In this document: in pieces, positions 32,651-45,006 of the stretch
Position numbering within the stretch: position 1 is the first letter of the stretch
Layout of the letters: each line of letters starts with the position of its first letter
NCBI GenBank assembly: GCA_008802785.1
Contig: VUYT01000003.1
Coordinates: 310,001-374,000 of the forward strand
Direction of reading: 5' to 3'
Length of the DNA: 64,000 nt
Origin: Symmetrospora coprosmae
Lineage: Eukaryota > Basidiomycota > Cystobasidiomycetes > Symmetrosporaceae
Program-made: the position numbers and the translations under genes
The notes under the pieces: generated by a model
Databases searched by the model: none
Seen by the model: only the letters and a program-made list of their open reading frames with translations
Told to the model about the DNA's origin: nothing

Positions 32651-35600
32651 CTACTCGTCAGCGGCTGGGCCGCCAGAGATAGCCAAAGGTGCTCCGAGAG
32701 CGTAGGCGTATTGCTGGTGCTGGTGGGACTGGCCCGGATGATACTCGTGTAAGCTGCCTGGCTGGTAGCCGCGTCCGTCTGCAGGAGTAGACTCGGCTTC
32801 CTGGATAACTGCAGGATCGCCGGCCTGGGCCTCTGCATCCTGCATGTCCGCGTCGATGCCAGTAGGCGAGGCGCTGCTCTCTGCCATGGATGAGTTATGC
32901 GGCTTGGCCCTCTTGCCGGACCCCGATCCGTTTGACGACTCTACGTCATCCACAGCCTCGTCATCCCCTCTATCATAATCTTCGGCGCTTGAGGCATCGC
33001 CTTCCTGCTTGGCCTTTGGAAGCCGACGCTTAGTGAGCTTGAGTGCGCTGCAAAGAAGCCACACCTCGCGTGTCAGCGCGAGTGATTGCCAGATTCTAGC
33101 GTTTAGTCCTATTGACTCACTCGCGGTGGATATTCTTGATGTGCTGGTCGAGATTGTCGCTGCGAGCGAATGTCTTCTTGCATCCAGGGTATTCGCATGG
33201 CCAAGCTGCAGAGTAGCACAGCGTCAGCAACATCCTCATCAGCACGGTGCGAGGTAGTCTGAGCACATAAGCAACTCACGCTTCTCGTTCGTGTGCAAGC
33301 TCCAAATATGTCGATTGAGGTGTTCCTGCCGCTTGAAGCACCGATCGCACCCAGGCACACGACAGACGAAAATCTTTTTTGGCCTTCCCGTCTTTGTCAC
33401 TCCGGAGAATGCGAGCTGGCTATACGTGGACGCGGTGGTGCTCGCAATGCTCGGATCGACGTCGAGCTCGCTGCTGCCGACGGGCCGGCGGCCACGAGAG
33501 CGCTTCGTGGGTAGGAGGTGCAGCGGCGTGTTGGCGTCGTAGACCTCGTCTGGCTCAAACGCGCTGATCAAGTTGATCGGGCCCAAGTAGGGACCTGCAG
33601 CGGGTGGTGAGACGGACTTTGACGCGCCTGAGCCTGTGGCAGCATCGGTTGAGCCAGTGTATGGTGTGGTCGGCGCGGAAGCGGATGCCGGTAGCTGGAA
33701 GAGGCCAGCGTTGTCTGGTGTCGACGGAGACGCGGCGAGCTTCTGTCTCGCCCTTGTCATCCTCCCGGTGGGTGCAAGCTGTCTTGCAAGGCCGTTCATG
33801 CTACCAAGTTCGAGGGACGTCGCGCTGCCAGAACCTGCAGCCGTTCCTAAAGGGCCCAGAGGCGGCAGCTTATCTCCTGCGACACCCCTCATCTGATGGA
33901 AGCGGAATGCGCTCGCAGACAGGCGAGGAGACTTCGGCGCAGCGGTTGCAGGTGCCTTCTTACGCTTCACTCTCCCACCAGCTGCGGAAGTGAGCGAGGT
34001 CGAGCGAGCGAGAGCCCCATTCGATGGCTTCTTGCCTGCGCGCAGGGTGGACGACGAGCGTGCGGATGCGCCGGCTGGAAGCTGGGCGGAATAGGCGTAC
34101 GGATTCGCGAAGGGATAGTCTGACATGCGGAACTCGCCGCTCGTGGGCGGTGCGCTGCCCGGCTGGAGCAGATGCGGCGATGCGCTGTCGACCTGCAGAG
34201 TGGACCCGCTGACACCGTAGAAAGAGCCAGCAGTGGCCGTCGCTGGGCCGCTGCTGCTGTCGTACTGTGTGTCAGAGGTAGATGTGGTACCGTAAATCCC
34301 TAGGCCCAAATTTGGCGCTCCTCCTGCCACAGTCTGTGGTATTCTGTACCACTGCTGGTGCTGCTCCGTAGTGAGAGGAGTCAAGGGGACCAGCCCACGA
34401 GCTGATGCATCCGTCATGCCTACTCGGCTAGCCGGACTGCTGACACTTCGCGCCATCGCCTGGCTGCTCCCGCCTGCATTGGGGTAGGCAGAAGAGTCGA
34501 ATGCCTGTGAGGTGCCCTGGTCCTCGCACTGGTCGTAGATGGCCATTGAGCCCGCCTCGCCCGCAAGACTACCCGCACCCGCCGGGTCCTGCCGACCGAG
34601 TGCGAAAAGCGGTGGCGACTGGCGGAGATATCGTCCAGTGGCCGCATCGTACGTGATATCACCAAGCCCGTAGGAAGCGGGCACGATACATGTCGCCGGA
34701 CTCTCTCCCGCCTGCCCGTAGCTTGTAGCTGGCGTAGCGGGTGTCCCGTGCTGCCCATACGTGTACGATCGTGTGTGCGGCGAGGCATAGTACGCATTTC
34801 CGCTGATGTACCCAGCGGACGGGCTGCCGCTATTTCCAGACAACGACGACGAGCTTGAGTACCCGCGGATGTGTGGGTGTGCCTGGCTGTACTGCAGCAT
34901 GGAGACCGAAACAGGTGCGGTATAGCTACTGCCGCTGGGTCCGCAGTAGTACTCTACGGCGGCAGAGGCGGCTATTGCTGCGTCAGCAGGCGAGTATCCT
35001 TGAGCGGTGTAGTATGAGATGTAGTGCGCGTAGTACTGCTGTTCGGGCGTGAGCGGCTGTGCGCCGCCTGTTGCGCTAGCGCCCGATGCTGACGCAGAGG
35101 AGGATACGCCGGAGGAAGGCACGTCGTGCTCGTCGCGGCTGGGCGAGCGAGAGGGCGACTCGGAGGACGAGGAGAGGGCGGGCGAGAGGATGTCTCGGTA
35201 GGTGCTCGGTGCAGCAGTGCCAGCGGTGTAGCCTTCGCCAACGCTGAGGTATGGGCCGCCTGCTGCTTGCTCGAAACCGCCGATTGTCCCTTCCGGCAAG
35301 CTCGAGCGACGAAAGCGCTGCTGCTCCTGCTGCACCTCGAGACTGCCGGAACCCGTCGGCACCGCGGTAGCAGGTCTGTAGGAGGCCGAGGGCATGTCCG
35401 GCAGCGAGCGGGCGTCAAATAGTATAGCCGGTGTGACTGGGGATAATTGCCGAATGGTATAATCGGACAGCATGCTCGAGCTAGGTAGGGTGTAGCCGAG
35501 CCCTGCGGGGTCCGAGGCGGTCTGGTCATAAGGAGACGGCGGAGCCGACCGTTCGTCAGCGTGGTATTCGGTGTCGATAGCTGGCGAGAGCGTGACAGCT

Positions 35601-36178
35601 GGCGTGGCAAGGCTGCCTGTTGGTTGAGCGTTGATAGCGGGCTCGAGCTGGTTCTGGGCAGTCCACGACTCGATGGACGAGATGACACCCGCCGTGCGAG
35701 CAGCCCTCTGCCTGATTGTAGCTTCGTTGTCCTGTACTAGCTCCGTGTGGCTACTTGGTGAGTGAGGTCGCTCTGCTGCTAGGGCGTACAGGTGGTCCGT
35801 ATGTTCCTGTGCACTGTACATCGCCTCCATTCGAGCCGCCGGATCGGGCCCCATTCCCGCCGGGCCGGCAAGGCCCATGTCGCTCGAGTCGGTGCGGCGC
35901 CGTGCGTGGCCTAGTTGATCCATGTCGGACCGTGCAGACTGGCAGAATGCCGCGTGGTCCGCTGTAGATGATGATGACGAGGAGCCAAAGAGGCCGTACA
36001 TCTGCTCTTGCTCCCGAGCGAGACTCGCTTGATAGGCTGTCCACTCGCGGGCGCGGATGGTGGATGCCGTCTCGCTGTAGAGGGTGTTCGGGGCAGACGC
36101 ATCGCTTGAGAGGTCCTGCATCGCGTTGATGTCGTGTGCTGCATCTGCTCGCGAGCTGGGTCGACTGGCAAAGGCCAT
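32651..36178 (-). CDS. C2H2 zinc-finger transcription factor with two tandem fingers
   Basis: A probable DNA-binding regulator of about 1,100 residues. The N-terminal 900 are Ser/Thr/Tyr/Gly-rich activation-type disorder. Two adjacent fingers follow. The first is CRVPGCDRCFKRQEHLNRH with a following WSLH, the linker is TNEKPWP, and the second is CEYPGCKKTFARSDNLDQH with NIH. Both fit C-x4-C-x12-H-x4-H. The arrangement RQEHL ... RSDNL with an NEKP linker resembles the Msn2/Com2/FlbC type, whose fingers often bind CCCCT-like or AGGGG sites; that specificity is inference. A basic patch KLTKRRLPKAK and an acidic tail follow. Two introns are inferred in the finger region. The ATG at 36178 (MAFASRPSSR) is the first real ATG of the frame; a 5' untranslated intron upstream is possible. 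Confidence 0.82.
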
Positions 36179-38237
36179 GTCGCTTGCTGTCGTGACCACC
36201 GATGTTGAAGCTGGGCCGAGAAGACCAGGCGTTAAGGTCAGCAATTGGGAAGCGCGTGCCGAGTCCTGGACAGCGCAGAAGTACGGGATGCCTCACTTAC
36301 CACGGTCTAACTTTGCGAGCACCGAGCTGTGGATGGATGAAGCATTCAGACCGGCTGAGTGCGGGCAGCAGGGGATGGCAGGCGCGGTGGCCTTGGTGTG
36401 CTGTCCTCGTGAAGAGGTCCAACTCGGCGAGCGAGCGCAACTGACCTCTGAGATTCGCTATTCGCCATTCGCCCGCACAATCCTAGGCGCACAGAGCGAG
36501 ACTGTACAGCTCCCAGCCCGCTGGAAGTCGGGCGCGCGGACGCCGAGCCCCCGTCCGGACGTTGACCCCGATGTCGAAATCCAGGAACCGCGATGGACTG
36601 GATGGTGACAGACAGGAGGTGTATCCCCTTTAACCTTTGAACACGGGGATGCGCAACTCTCTCAGAGTCAATCAGAAAAGAGGAGGAGAGGAGAAATGAG
36701 AGAGAGAGGAGGTCCATTCCATTCAGTTTCCGGATGTTGGCTGCCATGCCGTTCCCAGGAGCCCGGTCGGATCCCTGCCGGTTGGCTGTGGGCGGAGGGC
36801 ACCGTTCAGAGCGGAGCGGAGGTTTGGGCAAAGGCAGATCTTGTGGTGCATGGCCACGCAGCGCGCATGCTGCACCATCGCAGATATCGCCATTGCGTTG
36901 GTCAGTCTCGACTGCGCGTGGGCAGTCTTCCTCAAGCTCGGTCGAAACTTCTCATCATGCAGCTCGCGTGCGAGCTTTTCGGCAGCCGCTCTGACCGCCT
37001 TCACGCTTTGCTTTGGCCAACGCAGGCTCTTTTCGACTGGCAATCTCGGACATTGTAGCGGATGGGCAACGATGATATGGTATAGTCAAGGCTCTGTGCA
37101 GAAGCAGGACGCAATCTTGCCGTACGAGAGAGCATGCTCGACTTCGAAATGCACGTGAAGACATCGATTCGCTGCAGCCAGAAGACAGCTGAGGACTGCC
37201 CAAGCACGCAAGCCAGCAACAGCAGCATAGTAAGCGTCATGCCAGTCTATCCTCCGAATCCTCCTTTCCACCCATTCTCTGCCACGACGACAACCTTCAC
37301 ACCCACCGTACGGCCGGGCCACCGCTCTCATAATGATTGAGCAGGCCCGCTCCCTCGCTCGCGCAGCAGCCGCGCCTCGACGCCTATATCAGGAGGGCTT
37401 GAACAGGCGCGGCTGCAGGGGCGGACGAACATGGAGAAGTCGCCTCTGCGCTCTGTGGTCCTGACGCCTTGGCCGCTGCCCGTCGTCCATCGGCAGGGAA
37501 ACCGCCGTCAGCCCGCTGCAGTCGGCGCCAGCGGAGCAGGGATCACCGCGGTCGAAAAGACAGGCGAGCTGGCCTTGGTGATGTCGGACGAGGGAGCGCA
37601 GAGGGACTCGCCGGATGACGGCTCACTAATAGTTTGCAATCGGAGCAACCTCGCCAGTCTGGCATATTTTCCGGATGGATGCGACATGCATTGGCCTTGA
37701 AGCGCAAGAAGAGGTTGACCACCCCCTCTTCGTCCGCAGACCGGGATACAAAGACGAGGAACTTATCACCAGCGATTCAAAGGTCCAACAGGCGCAGTGA
37801 TAATCTGGCACAACCTGATATCCTTGATATCAGCTCGCTCAGCGTGAAAGCCTCTCGAACCGATGTCACGTGTGTCCCCCCGTACGGCCATCTGCGACCT
37901 GACCAGGATCAGTCCAGTCCAGCCATATTGTTGTTCGCTGCCGCCTTCTCTCAGTCTGTGTATGTCCAGCCAGACAACGCAGAGTCCAACGTCACTGCAC
38001 CAGCTCGCAGCAGTTCCGGTCAGACCGCCTCTCAATCCTCCTCCAAAAATAGACAATTGACCGAGACGCGTTTTTGCAGCCTCCACCTCTCCTCCTCTCC
38101 TCTTCCCCTTCACACTCTCCGATTCATCCACCTCAGTCCGCAAGCTGTTCTCTCTGTGCCATCTGTCGCATCTGTTTCCCCCTCCCAGTCGTCCCTCACC
38201 TTCTTTCACGTCCGTTCCCCCTTCAAGCCGCGTCGTC
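36179..38237. other. 2-kb intergenic region without a confident gene
   Basis: Divergent spacer between the zinc-finger gene and the lipase-fold gene. Short open frames exist on both strands. The most protein-like is a minus-strand segment at about 36800-37010 (AEKLARELHDEKFRPSLRK), but it lacks an ATG and a convincing splice model. The right end (38070-38235) is strongly C/T-rich, typical of a promoter and 5' leader. Confidence 0.4.
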
Positions 38238-39707
38238 ATGCTCGGAGTTCCGCAGCTCGCCGCCGCCACCATGGGCCTGCTGTCCCTGTCCGTTCTCCTG
38301 GCTGGCCATGTCGCAGCACAAGATGACAGTGCAGTCTCAAGCTCGCAGTACTGGCACGAGCGCTACCACGGCATTTTGAGTCTTGCCATCTACAGCCCAG
38401 ACTACCTCACCGAGTGTCCTGCGCAGACCTTCACCCAGGCACAGCTCCTCAAATCCTTCCCGGACTCGACAGAGGCACCCTGGACACTCCTGCAGGAGTT
38501 TGGACCCACCGTTTCAGGCTTAAAAGGCGCAGCAATAACGATACCCGAGATGGATAGTGAGTCCGTAAGCTCCCGAAGGATGTGTGTCTTCTGCTGATCT
38601 CGTTGGATGTGCGCGTCCCCAGAGGTCGTTCTCGTCTTTCAAGGATTGGAGGGCTGGGGGCAGCAGTTCAACCACACTCTCATTCCCATCAACGACATCT
38701 TCAACCTCGGCTGCCCGGATTGCATGGCTCACGCGGGAGCGGTCCAGGCGTATCTCGAGGCGAAGGAAGTCACGGGCGCGTTCATCGCGGCCAGCCAGAC
38801 TGTTGCCATCACGGGACACCAGTACTCGGTGACGGGGCACGCATTCGGCGGCATGGTTGCGCAGGTGGCAGCTCTCGACCTCGGCTGGCAGGGGCAGATC
38901 AAGTGGCTCCACAGCCACGGATCCGAGAGGGTCTTCAACCAGGCGTCCGCGGATATGATCAGCAAGCTGTTTGGCGGGTGGGTTCCGCAACGCCCCTATG
39001 CACGAAGAAGCGCACGAGCTGACTCGATTCCGCCGATGATATCGCAGCGAGGCGTCGCAGCGTACCGTCGCCAATAACGACAATATCTCGCGTGTCATCC
39101 CCGCCGGCACACCGGGCTATGTCTTTGCTGGACAGGGGTTTCACATCACGGGCGACGGAGTCAGCAACAGCACATACGGGATGAGCTACGTTGTGTGCGA
39201 GACGGCAGACGACCCGGAGTGCTTGGGTGGCGATGACGAGACGGACAGCGTGGGTTGCCGGTCGTTACACGATACAGAGATGGCCAGGCTCAAGTCCGCT
39301 TCATTTTCGCTAGCTCTTCTACTACACGTCCATTGGGTCGTGCGGGGGTGTCTACAAGTACAACGAGACTGCCCTGGAAGCGAGCGCTTCATCCATGAGC
39401 TCATCGTGTGTCTATCCCGCTGCTTCAATTCTGAAGGCGCGCAAGCTGACCACTACGCCTGGACAGCTTCTACGCTACGGCCACCTTCCTTCCTCCGAAC
39501 ACGACCACCACCGCTGCTGCTGCAACATCAACCTCCGCAGACGCGAACGCTACATCCACAGCAAGCACACCCACCGGCGTCGCTGCTCTGGGCGCTGCTG
39601 CCACGACCGGCGCTGGCGGGTCGAGCGGGGCGTCGCAGGTCTCTGTCAGCATTGCATACGCACTCGGCACCATCCTGGCGCTCTTCGCCGGCGCGCAGCT
39701 CCTGTAG
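38238..39707 (+). CDS. class 3 lipase-fold protein lacking the catalytic triad, apparently GPI-anchored
   Basis: A secreted protein of about 385 residues with a signal peptide (MLGVPQLAAATMGLLSLSVL), a lipase class 3 core, and a Ser/Thr/Ala-rich stalk ending in a hydrophobic tail (VSIAYALGTILALFAGAQLL) that suggests GPI anchoring. The core order fits the family: VVLVFQGLEGWGQQFN, GAVQAYLEAKE, TGHQYSVTGHAFGGMVAQVA and ISRVIPAGTPGYVFAGQGFH. The nucleophile elbow, normally GHSLGG, reads GHAFGG, so the Ser is Ala. The segment that should hold the catalytic Asp and His (RVT..ND.VP...GY.H) reads RVIPAGTPGYVF, without either. Five exons join in frame. It is a coherent gene with no stop, so probably a pseudoenzyme, not a decayed copy. 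Confidence 0.8.
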
Positions 39708-39967
39708 AGGCGTGGGCTCAGTCGTCATTTCCGCGCATCGTTCTGCATTCTGCCCATTTCTCTCGGGCATCTCCGCAACAGTGCCTTCGTATGCTACGTA
39801 GCAGAGCAGAAGCAGTACTTAGAGCAATGCAGTTGGATGAATGCGCGGTGGTACAGCCAGGCACGACCCTCTCTCTGACGTGGTCACCCTTGCACGTGCA
39901 TCCTGAGAGGGGCCACAGACCCGTCAACCTTCTGCACCTTCATTGCCAGCACTGCGCGAAAGATGCC

Positions 39968-42900
39968 ATGAGCAGCACCGACGAGGGTGCGCACGCACCT
40001 GCATATATACCTGCCTCTGCTTCGTCCTCCTCCGCCCTGCCGCTGCCCCTGCAGCGCCGTCGTACGCCGAGCCGGGCCACGACGTCGAGCACGACCATCT
40101 CGGTGGATGCGCTGCCGTCAAGCAACAGCACGTCGCTCGAGCACAAGGCGCAGTCGCGTCAAACGCTTAGTCGCCATCTGAGCCAGTCCCAGCTTGGCGT
40201 CGACAGCACTCCGCTTTCGAGTCCGACGAGTCGCGGGACCGGTGCAGGCGGGCTGCGGCTCCGGAGCCCTAGCAGCGCCAGTACGACGACGAGTGCGACA
40301 CCCCAGCTGCCATCTCTCTCGTCCTCGGCCTCCTCTGCCAGTCTCGCGACCGCTGGTGCGCCCAACAGCGCGTCCGTACGCCAGCGCGGCCCCCCGAGCC
40401 CGAGCCTGGCCAGCTCAACCATCCGCCGCTCGCCGTCGTGGCAGCTCGGCGGGCCCAGCTCGGCCGCAAGGGGCGACCGCAAGTCGTCGCTGAGCATCCC
40501 GCAGCTCAGCACCATTGATGGATCCGTTGCGGACCTGTCGGCCCCCGAGCAGGCCGGGCCCGTCCCTGCCCCACTCGTCGAAAGCCCTCTGGCTGAGCCG
40601 GACGAGGCGCCACTCGTCAACGCGCACGCGAAAGGCGACGTCACGGACGGCGGGACTGGCGAAGGAGACGATACGGCGACGATGAAGCGCAGGCGGACGG
40701 ATGCAGACCAGGAGGACGTTCGGCTGAAGAGGGCGGCTTACGACGCGAGGGCGAGCGCGAGCGCATTGGGCGAGAACGCACAACCCGCACAGCCGGAAAT
40801 GCCGTCTGCTCCTGAACATCCGCTTTCACACTCATCAGCCGCTCCTCTGAACGATCCATCATCCTCCAAGCCCCTCCCTGCATCGGTGCCCCTTACGAAC
40901 CAAGGCAGCAGCGGATGGATGTCCTACCTCACTCTCCCGCGTTCCTCGCGGCCTCCTTCCTTAGCCGCGAAAGAGGCATCAGCATCGGGTCCGTCTGCAC
41001 TTTCCGCGAACGTACCTGAGGAAACATCAGCAGAGACCACGAGAAATCCGGCCATAACAGCCAGCGCGAAAGCAGGCGCAGGCGACGCAGCATCAGAGGC
41101 GCGGCAGGAAAGCCAGTCTGCTGATGACGCTAATGCCACCGGTGGATTGGCACCCTCCTCTCAGCTCAATCTCCGCCTCTTCGCGGCTGGCAGCGCTAGG
41201 CCCTACGACGATGGCTCAGAGACAAGCATTGTGCAATATGCCGACAAGACACCCACGCAGGAGGATACACGGCCCGGCAGCCCTGCAGCCCCTGCCTCAA
41301 CAGCACAAAGGTCTGAAATTGATGAGAACGCAACGATCAAGCCATCCCTGCCAGAGAGGCGCCCGTCCCGGTCCGAGGCTGAAGGTGCGAGACCGGCTTC
41401 GACATGGTGGCCGGCTTGGTATGCATATGGCGGCGTCGGTGCCCAACCATCACTTCCGCCGATGCCTATGCCAGATCCAGCAGGAAGCTCAAACACAGCA
41501 ACGGACGGACGGGATGTGTCAGGCAGGGGAGAGAGCTTGCCGGCGCCTGTCATCGTCGCGGGCGAAACGACACCGGGCGTCGAGAATATCGCGGCGACAA
41601 TAATTGCATCTACCGATGGCGCTTCGGCAGAGCCGCTGAGCGTCGCTTCCGACAATACTGTCACGCCGCTCGCCTCGGCGAGTCTAGCCAAGGTACCTGC
41701 TGCTGGCGACCCGTCCGCAACCTGGTCAGGCTGGCTTGGGTCGTACCTCGCGCGCTCCTCGAGCAACACCGGTACGCCCGCGCCCGCGCCTGCGGCGCCC
41801 GCGTCCATTACGACAGTCACGTACGGGGCAGGCATTCAGCTCGACAGCGCCATCAGCACGCGGACATCTTCCGTTGCGTCGTCCATCGCGCCCGAAGCGG
41901 ACGAGACGCTGCCAGAGCCTCCGGTGCTGCCCACTCCGCCCAACGAACCAGCTCCCGGCAGCACGTCGTTGGGTGCATCCATGTCAGCGGGCCAGTTTGG
42001 CGCAGAGCTCTCGCCCACCGTCTCGCCCATCCGCGGAGTGCGCAACCCGCTCCTCGCCACCCTGCCGACGTCGAGCTGGAGCACGCTCTTCGGCACGCGT
42101 AGACTCGTCTACCCGCAGAAGCGCCTGGAAGCTGCTGGTGGGCCCGAAACCATGGTCGTGGACTTTGGCGAGTCTGATGATGCATTGGCGGGGACGCCGA
42201 CGACGACTGCCAGCACCAGCACGTTGCGGCCGGGGGAGTTTGCCGCTGCTCCTGGGTCGGCGAAGTCGAGCAGGCAAAATAGCATCTCTTCTATGATGAC
42301 TGCAATCACGGGACCTACTTCTGCCGGGATGGAGACTACTTCTGCTTCGGGGAACGCGTCTGCGTCGGTCGGCCCAGCAGCTCAGCAGTCTGCGAAACCC
42401 TTACCCTCTTCCACGTCCTTCTTCACATCAAACAGCAGCTTACCGAGCAAATCGTCAAAGAGCATGGCCAAGACTCAGTCGGCCGCATCGGATGCACCAA
42501 AGGCTGGCAAGACGAAGGCTCCGCCAAGGCCGAATCTGGTCCTGCCTTCTTTCGCGGACACATTCGACGCTCCGCCACGAGCTCTACCACCGACATATTA
42601 CGTTCCACCGTCGGCAACCACGGGCTCGACACCTGATCAGACTGAAAGGGACCCGCAACAGCAGGCGTCTAGCTCCCGTCCTTCGTATGGGCTCAGAAGG
42701 GCGGTGACTGCGGGCTTTGGATACCTCTTCTCGGCGGCTCAGCCATCGCCATCGCCACCGCCAGAGCCGCCATCGGCAAAGGCTCTTCCGGCTGAAGCTG
42801 CGCCGCCAAATAGCTTGAAGGGCAAGGAGAAGGCTCACGACGTGCTGCCGGATAGCATTGAGCGGCTTCCGAGGGCACTTGGCGTCTTGAGGGAAAAGAC

Positions 42901-44541
42901 GAATGTGGTGCAGCGAGGCAAGGTGGTCGTTATAGGCATCCATGGATGGTGCGTGCGGTCTGCACTAGATTCAGTCGTCTGGCTCCGCTGATCTTTGCTT
43001 CAAATCTTGCGCAGGTACATCACAAGCTATCTCAGTGAGCTCCGCCTGACCGTCATTGAGCATCTGACACGCTCACATGCTGACATGCGCGGTGTTGCAG
43101 AAAACATGGTCGGGGAGCCCACAGGCACGTCAACAAAATTTGCGACCATGATGAAGAGCGCTGTGAAGGAGTACTATGCGGCACAGGGCGAGGCCCTGAA
43201 CGACGAGGCCATAACGACGATCCCACTCGAAGGGGACGGGACGGTGTCTGACCGGCTGGGCCGACTGTACATGAACCTGATGCAGCGGGAGGAGTGGGTG
43301 GCCGCGCTAAACGGGGCAGACCGGATCCTGGTTGCGTCACACTCGCAGGGCACGATCGTCGCCGCCATGCTCGTGTCGCGCCTGATCCACGAGGGCGAGG
43401 TGCATGGAGGCCGCGTCGCCATGCTCAACATGTGCAGCGTCTCCCAGGGGCCGTTTGCCAGCTTGTACAACAGCTGGACCGTACCCGCGTACCTCTACTT
43501 CGAGACGCAGGCGGCGAGGGAGCTTTTCGAGTTTCAGAAACCGGGCTCGGCGCCGTCGCTGCAGTACCTCGAGTGGTGCGCTCTCGCGCCGTGTCCTTTT
43601 CGAGCCATGCACACTGTGCTGACATGACTCCGTTCTGCTTCAACAGCCTACAGCACATACTGAACGCAGGCGTCAAGATGCTCTTCATCGCATCGCTGAA
43701 TGACCAGGTCGTCCCCTTGTATTCCGCCCTCTTCTCATCGCTCTCGCACCCAAACATCTTGCGCTCCATCTTCATCGACGGACAGGCTTTCGAGGCCAGT
43801 GCGGACTTTATGACGAATCTGGTGAGAGCTCACTCGATCGTAGTGGTCTTTTGGAGCGGCGTTAGCGCAGCGGAGGGTCTGGAAGACTGATCTGATGTAT
43901 CGTCCAGGCCGTCTTCACCGCAAAGGTCCGCAATGCCGGCCTGCATCCACACGGACTGGACTTCCACATCTCCGAGGCTCTCGCGGGCTCGCTGATGGGT
44001 GTGGGGCACTCGACCGTGTACGAGGAGCCGCAGGTCTATACATACGCGGTGCGGTATCTCCTCGAGACGAGTGGGCCGCTGCTGCCACCGTCTGGGCATG
44101 CGGCGGACGCGACGCCCATGTTCGAGCACGAGGCTCACGATCCGCGAGTCCCGCGCAACACGATGGTCTTTCTGCCGTGGTCTCTGCGAGGGGGTGCGTG
44201 TCGTCTGATGTGCTCGGCGTGCGAGTGTCATTTCCCGCTGACGGGCGAACCCTGTCCATTACGTTACATGACGATGCACGCACGCACACGCAGTCATCGA
44301 GGACCCGCAGATCCGTCGGTACTTTGGGGCCGAGCTGCAGCAGCTGCGGGACGAGTTTGAGCGGTGGGACCCAAAGACAAAGGCGCTGCAGCAGGTCAAG
44401 ACTGCGCTCGAGCCTCTGCGCTTCCTCCCGCGCTCGACGCTGGCGCTCGTGAGCGAGCCGTCGCATCCACCTGCGCCAGTGGTGAGGGAGGGTGACGAGA
44501 CGGGACTGGACCCCGAGAAGCAGAAAAAGGCGCGGTTGTGA
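39968..44541 (+). CDS. YML020W-like alpha/beta hydrolase with long disordered N terminus
   Basis: A protein of about 1,400 residues in five exons; exon 1 is 39968-42948. The first 980 residues are Ser/Ala/Pro-rich. The C-terminal 430 form a lipase-like alpha/beta hydrolase: the strand VVVIGIHGWYITSYL, SELRLTVIEHLTRSHADMRG, the nucleophile elbow RILVASHSQGTIVAAMLVSR (SHSQG), NMCSVSQGPFASLYNS, KMLFIASLNDQVVPLYSAL (candidate acid) and GHSTVYEEPQVYTYAVRYLL (candidate His). This matches the fungal family of yeast YML020W, whose function is unknown. Clean joins: HGW/YITSYL, EWC/LQHIL, NLA/VFTAK, RG/VIEDPQ. Ends KKARL. The start is the first ATG after an in-frame stop-free but non-protein-like stretch. 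Confidence 0.82.
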
Positions 44542-45006
44542 CACGAAGTCCATTCAGCATATTCGATATGATTCCATGACTTGTCGCGCATATTGTAGCG
44601 TACAGTAGTAGTAGTACCGTCCTCGAGTATACGAGCGAGCTGCCTCTGTGCCCGGGCCTTGTCCTTGTCTGATGTAAGTTACGCGACCTTGGCCCCACCC
44701 GCGGGGTTTTCTCCCGGGCAAAGTGAGCGAGCATGCCCCACGTCGCCCTCTGCGACCATCGCCGTCGAATCTCGTTCACATTTGCCATCAAGGCCCGTCA
44801 GTCGGTCAGTCATTGCTGGCAGGGAGGAGTGATTGGTTGAGCAGAGGACATCTATGCTACGGTAGATAGGATGTGGACCATCTCTTGAAGGAGTTGCTTC
44901 ACATTTCCACCATTGTTCTCGCTGCTCAAGAGTAAGGACGAGCGGGCAGGACGACTGTGCGGCAGGAGGAGGAGGAGGAGTGCCATCCGCGTGGAGGAGC
45001 GCAGCA
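44542..45006. other. intergenic region, no gene seen
   Basis: 0.47 kb between two plus-strand genes. It presumably carries a terminator and then a promoter. No feature is recognised. Confidence 0.45.

Noticed and set aside
33603-35052. Plus-strand frames over the zinc-finger gene
   Set aside because: They are shadows of the minus-strand Ser/Tyr-rich exon and have no family resemblance.
36723-37043. 106-codon minus-strand frame as a small gene
   Set aside because: It opens with TTG and not ATG, no splice model adds a start, and no family is recognised.
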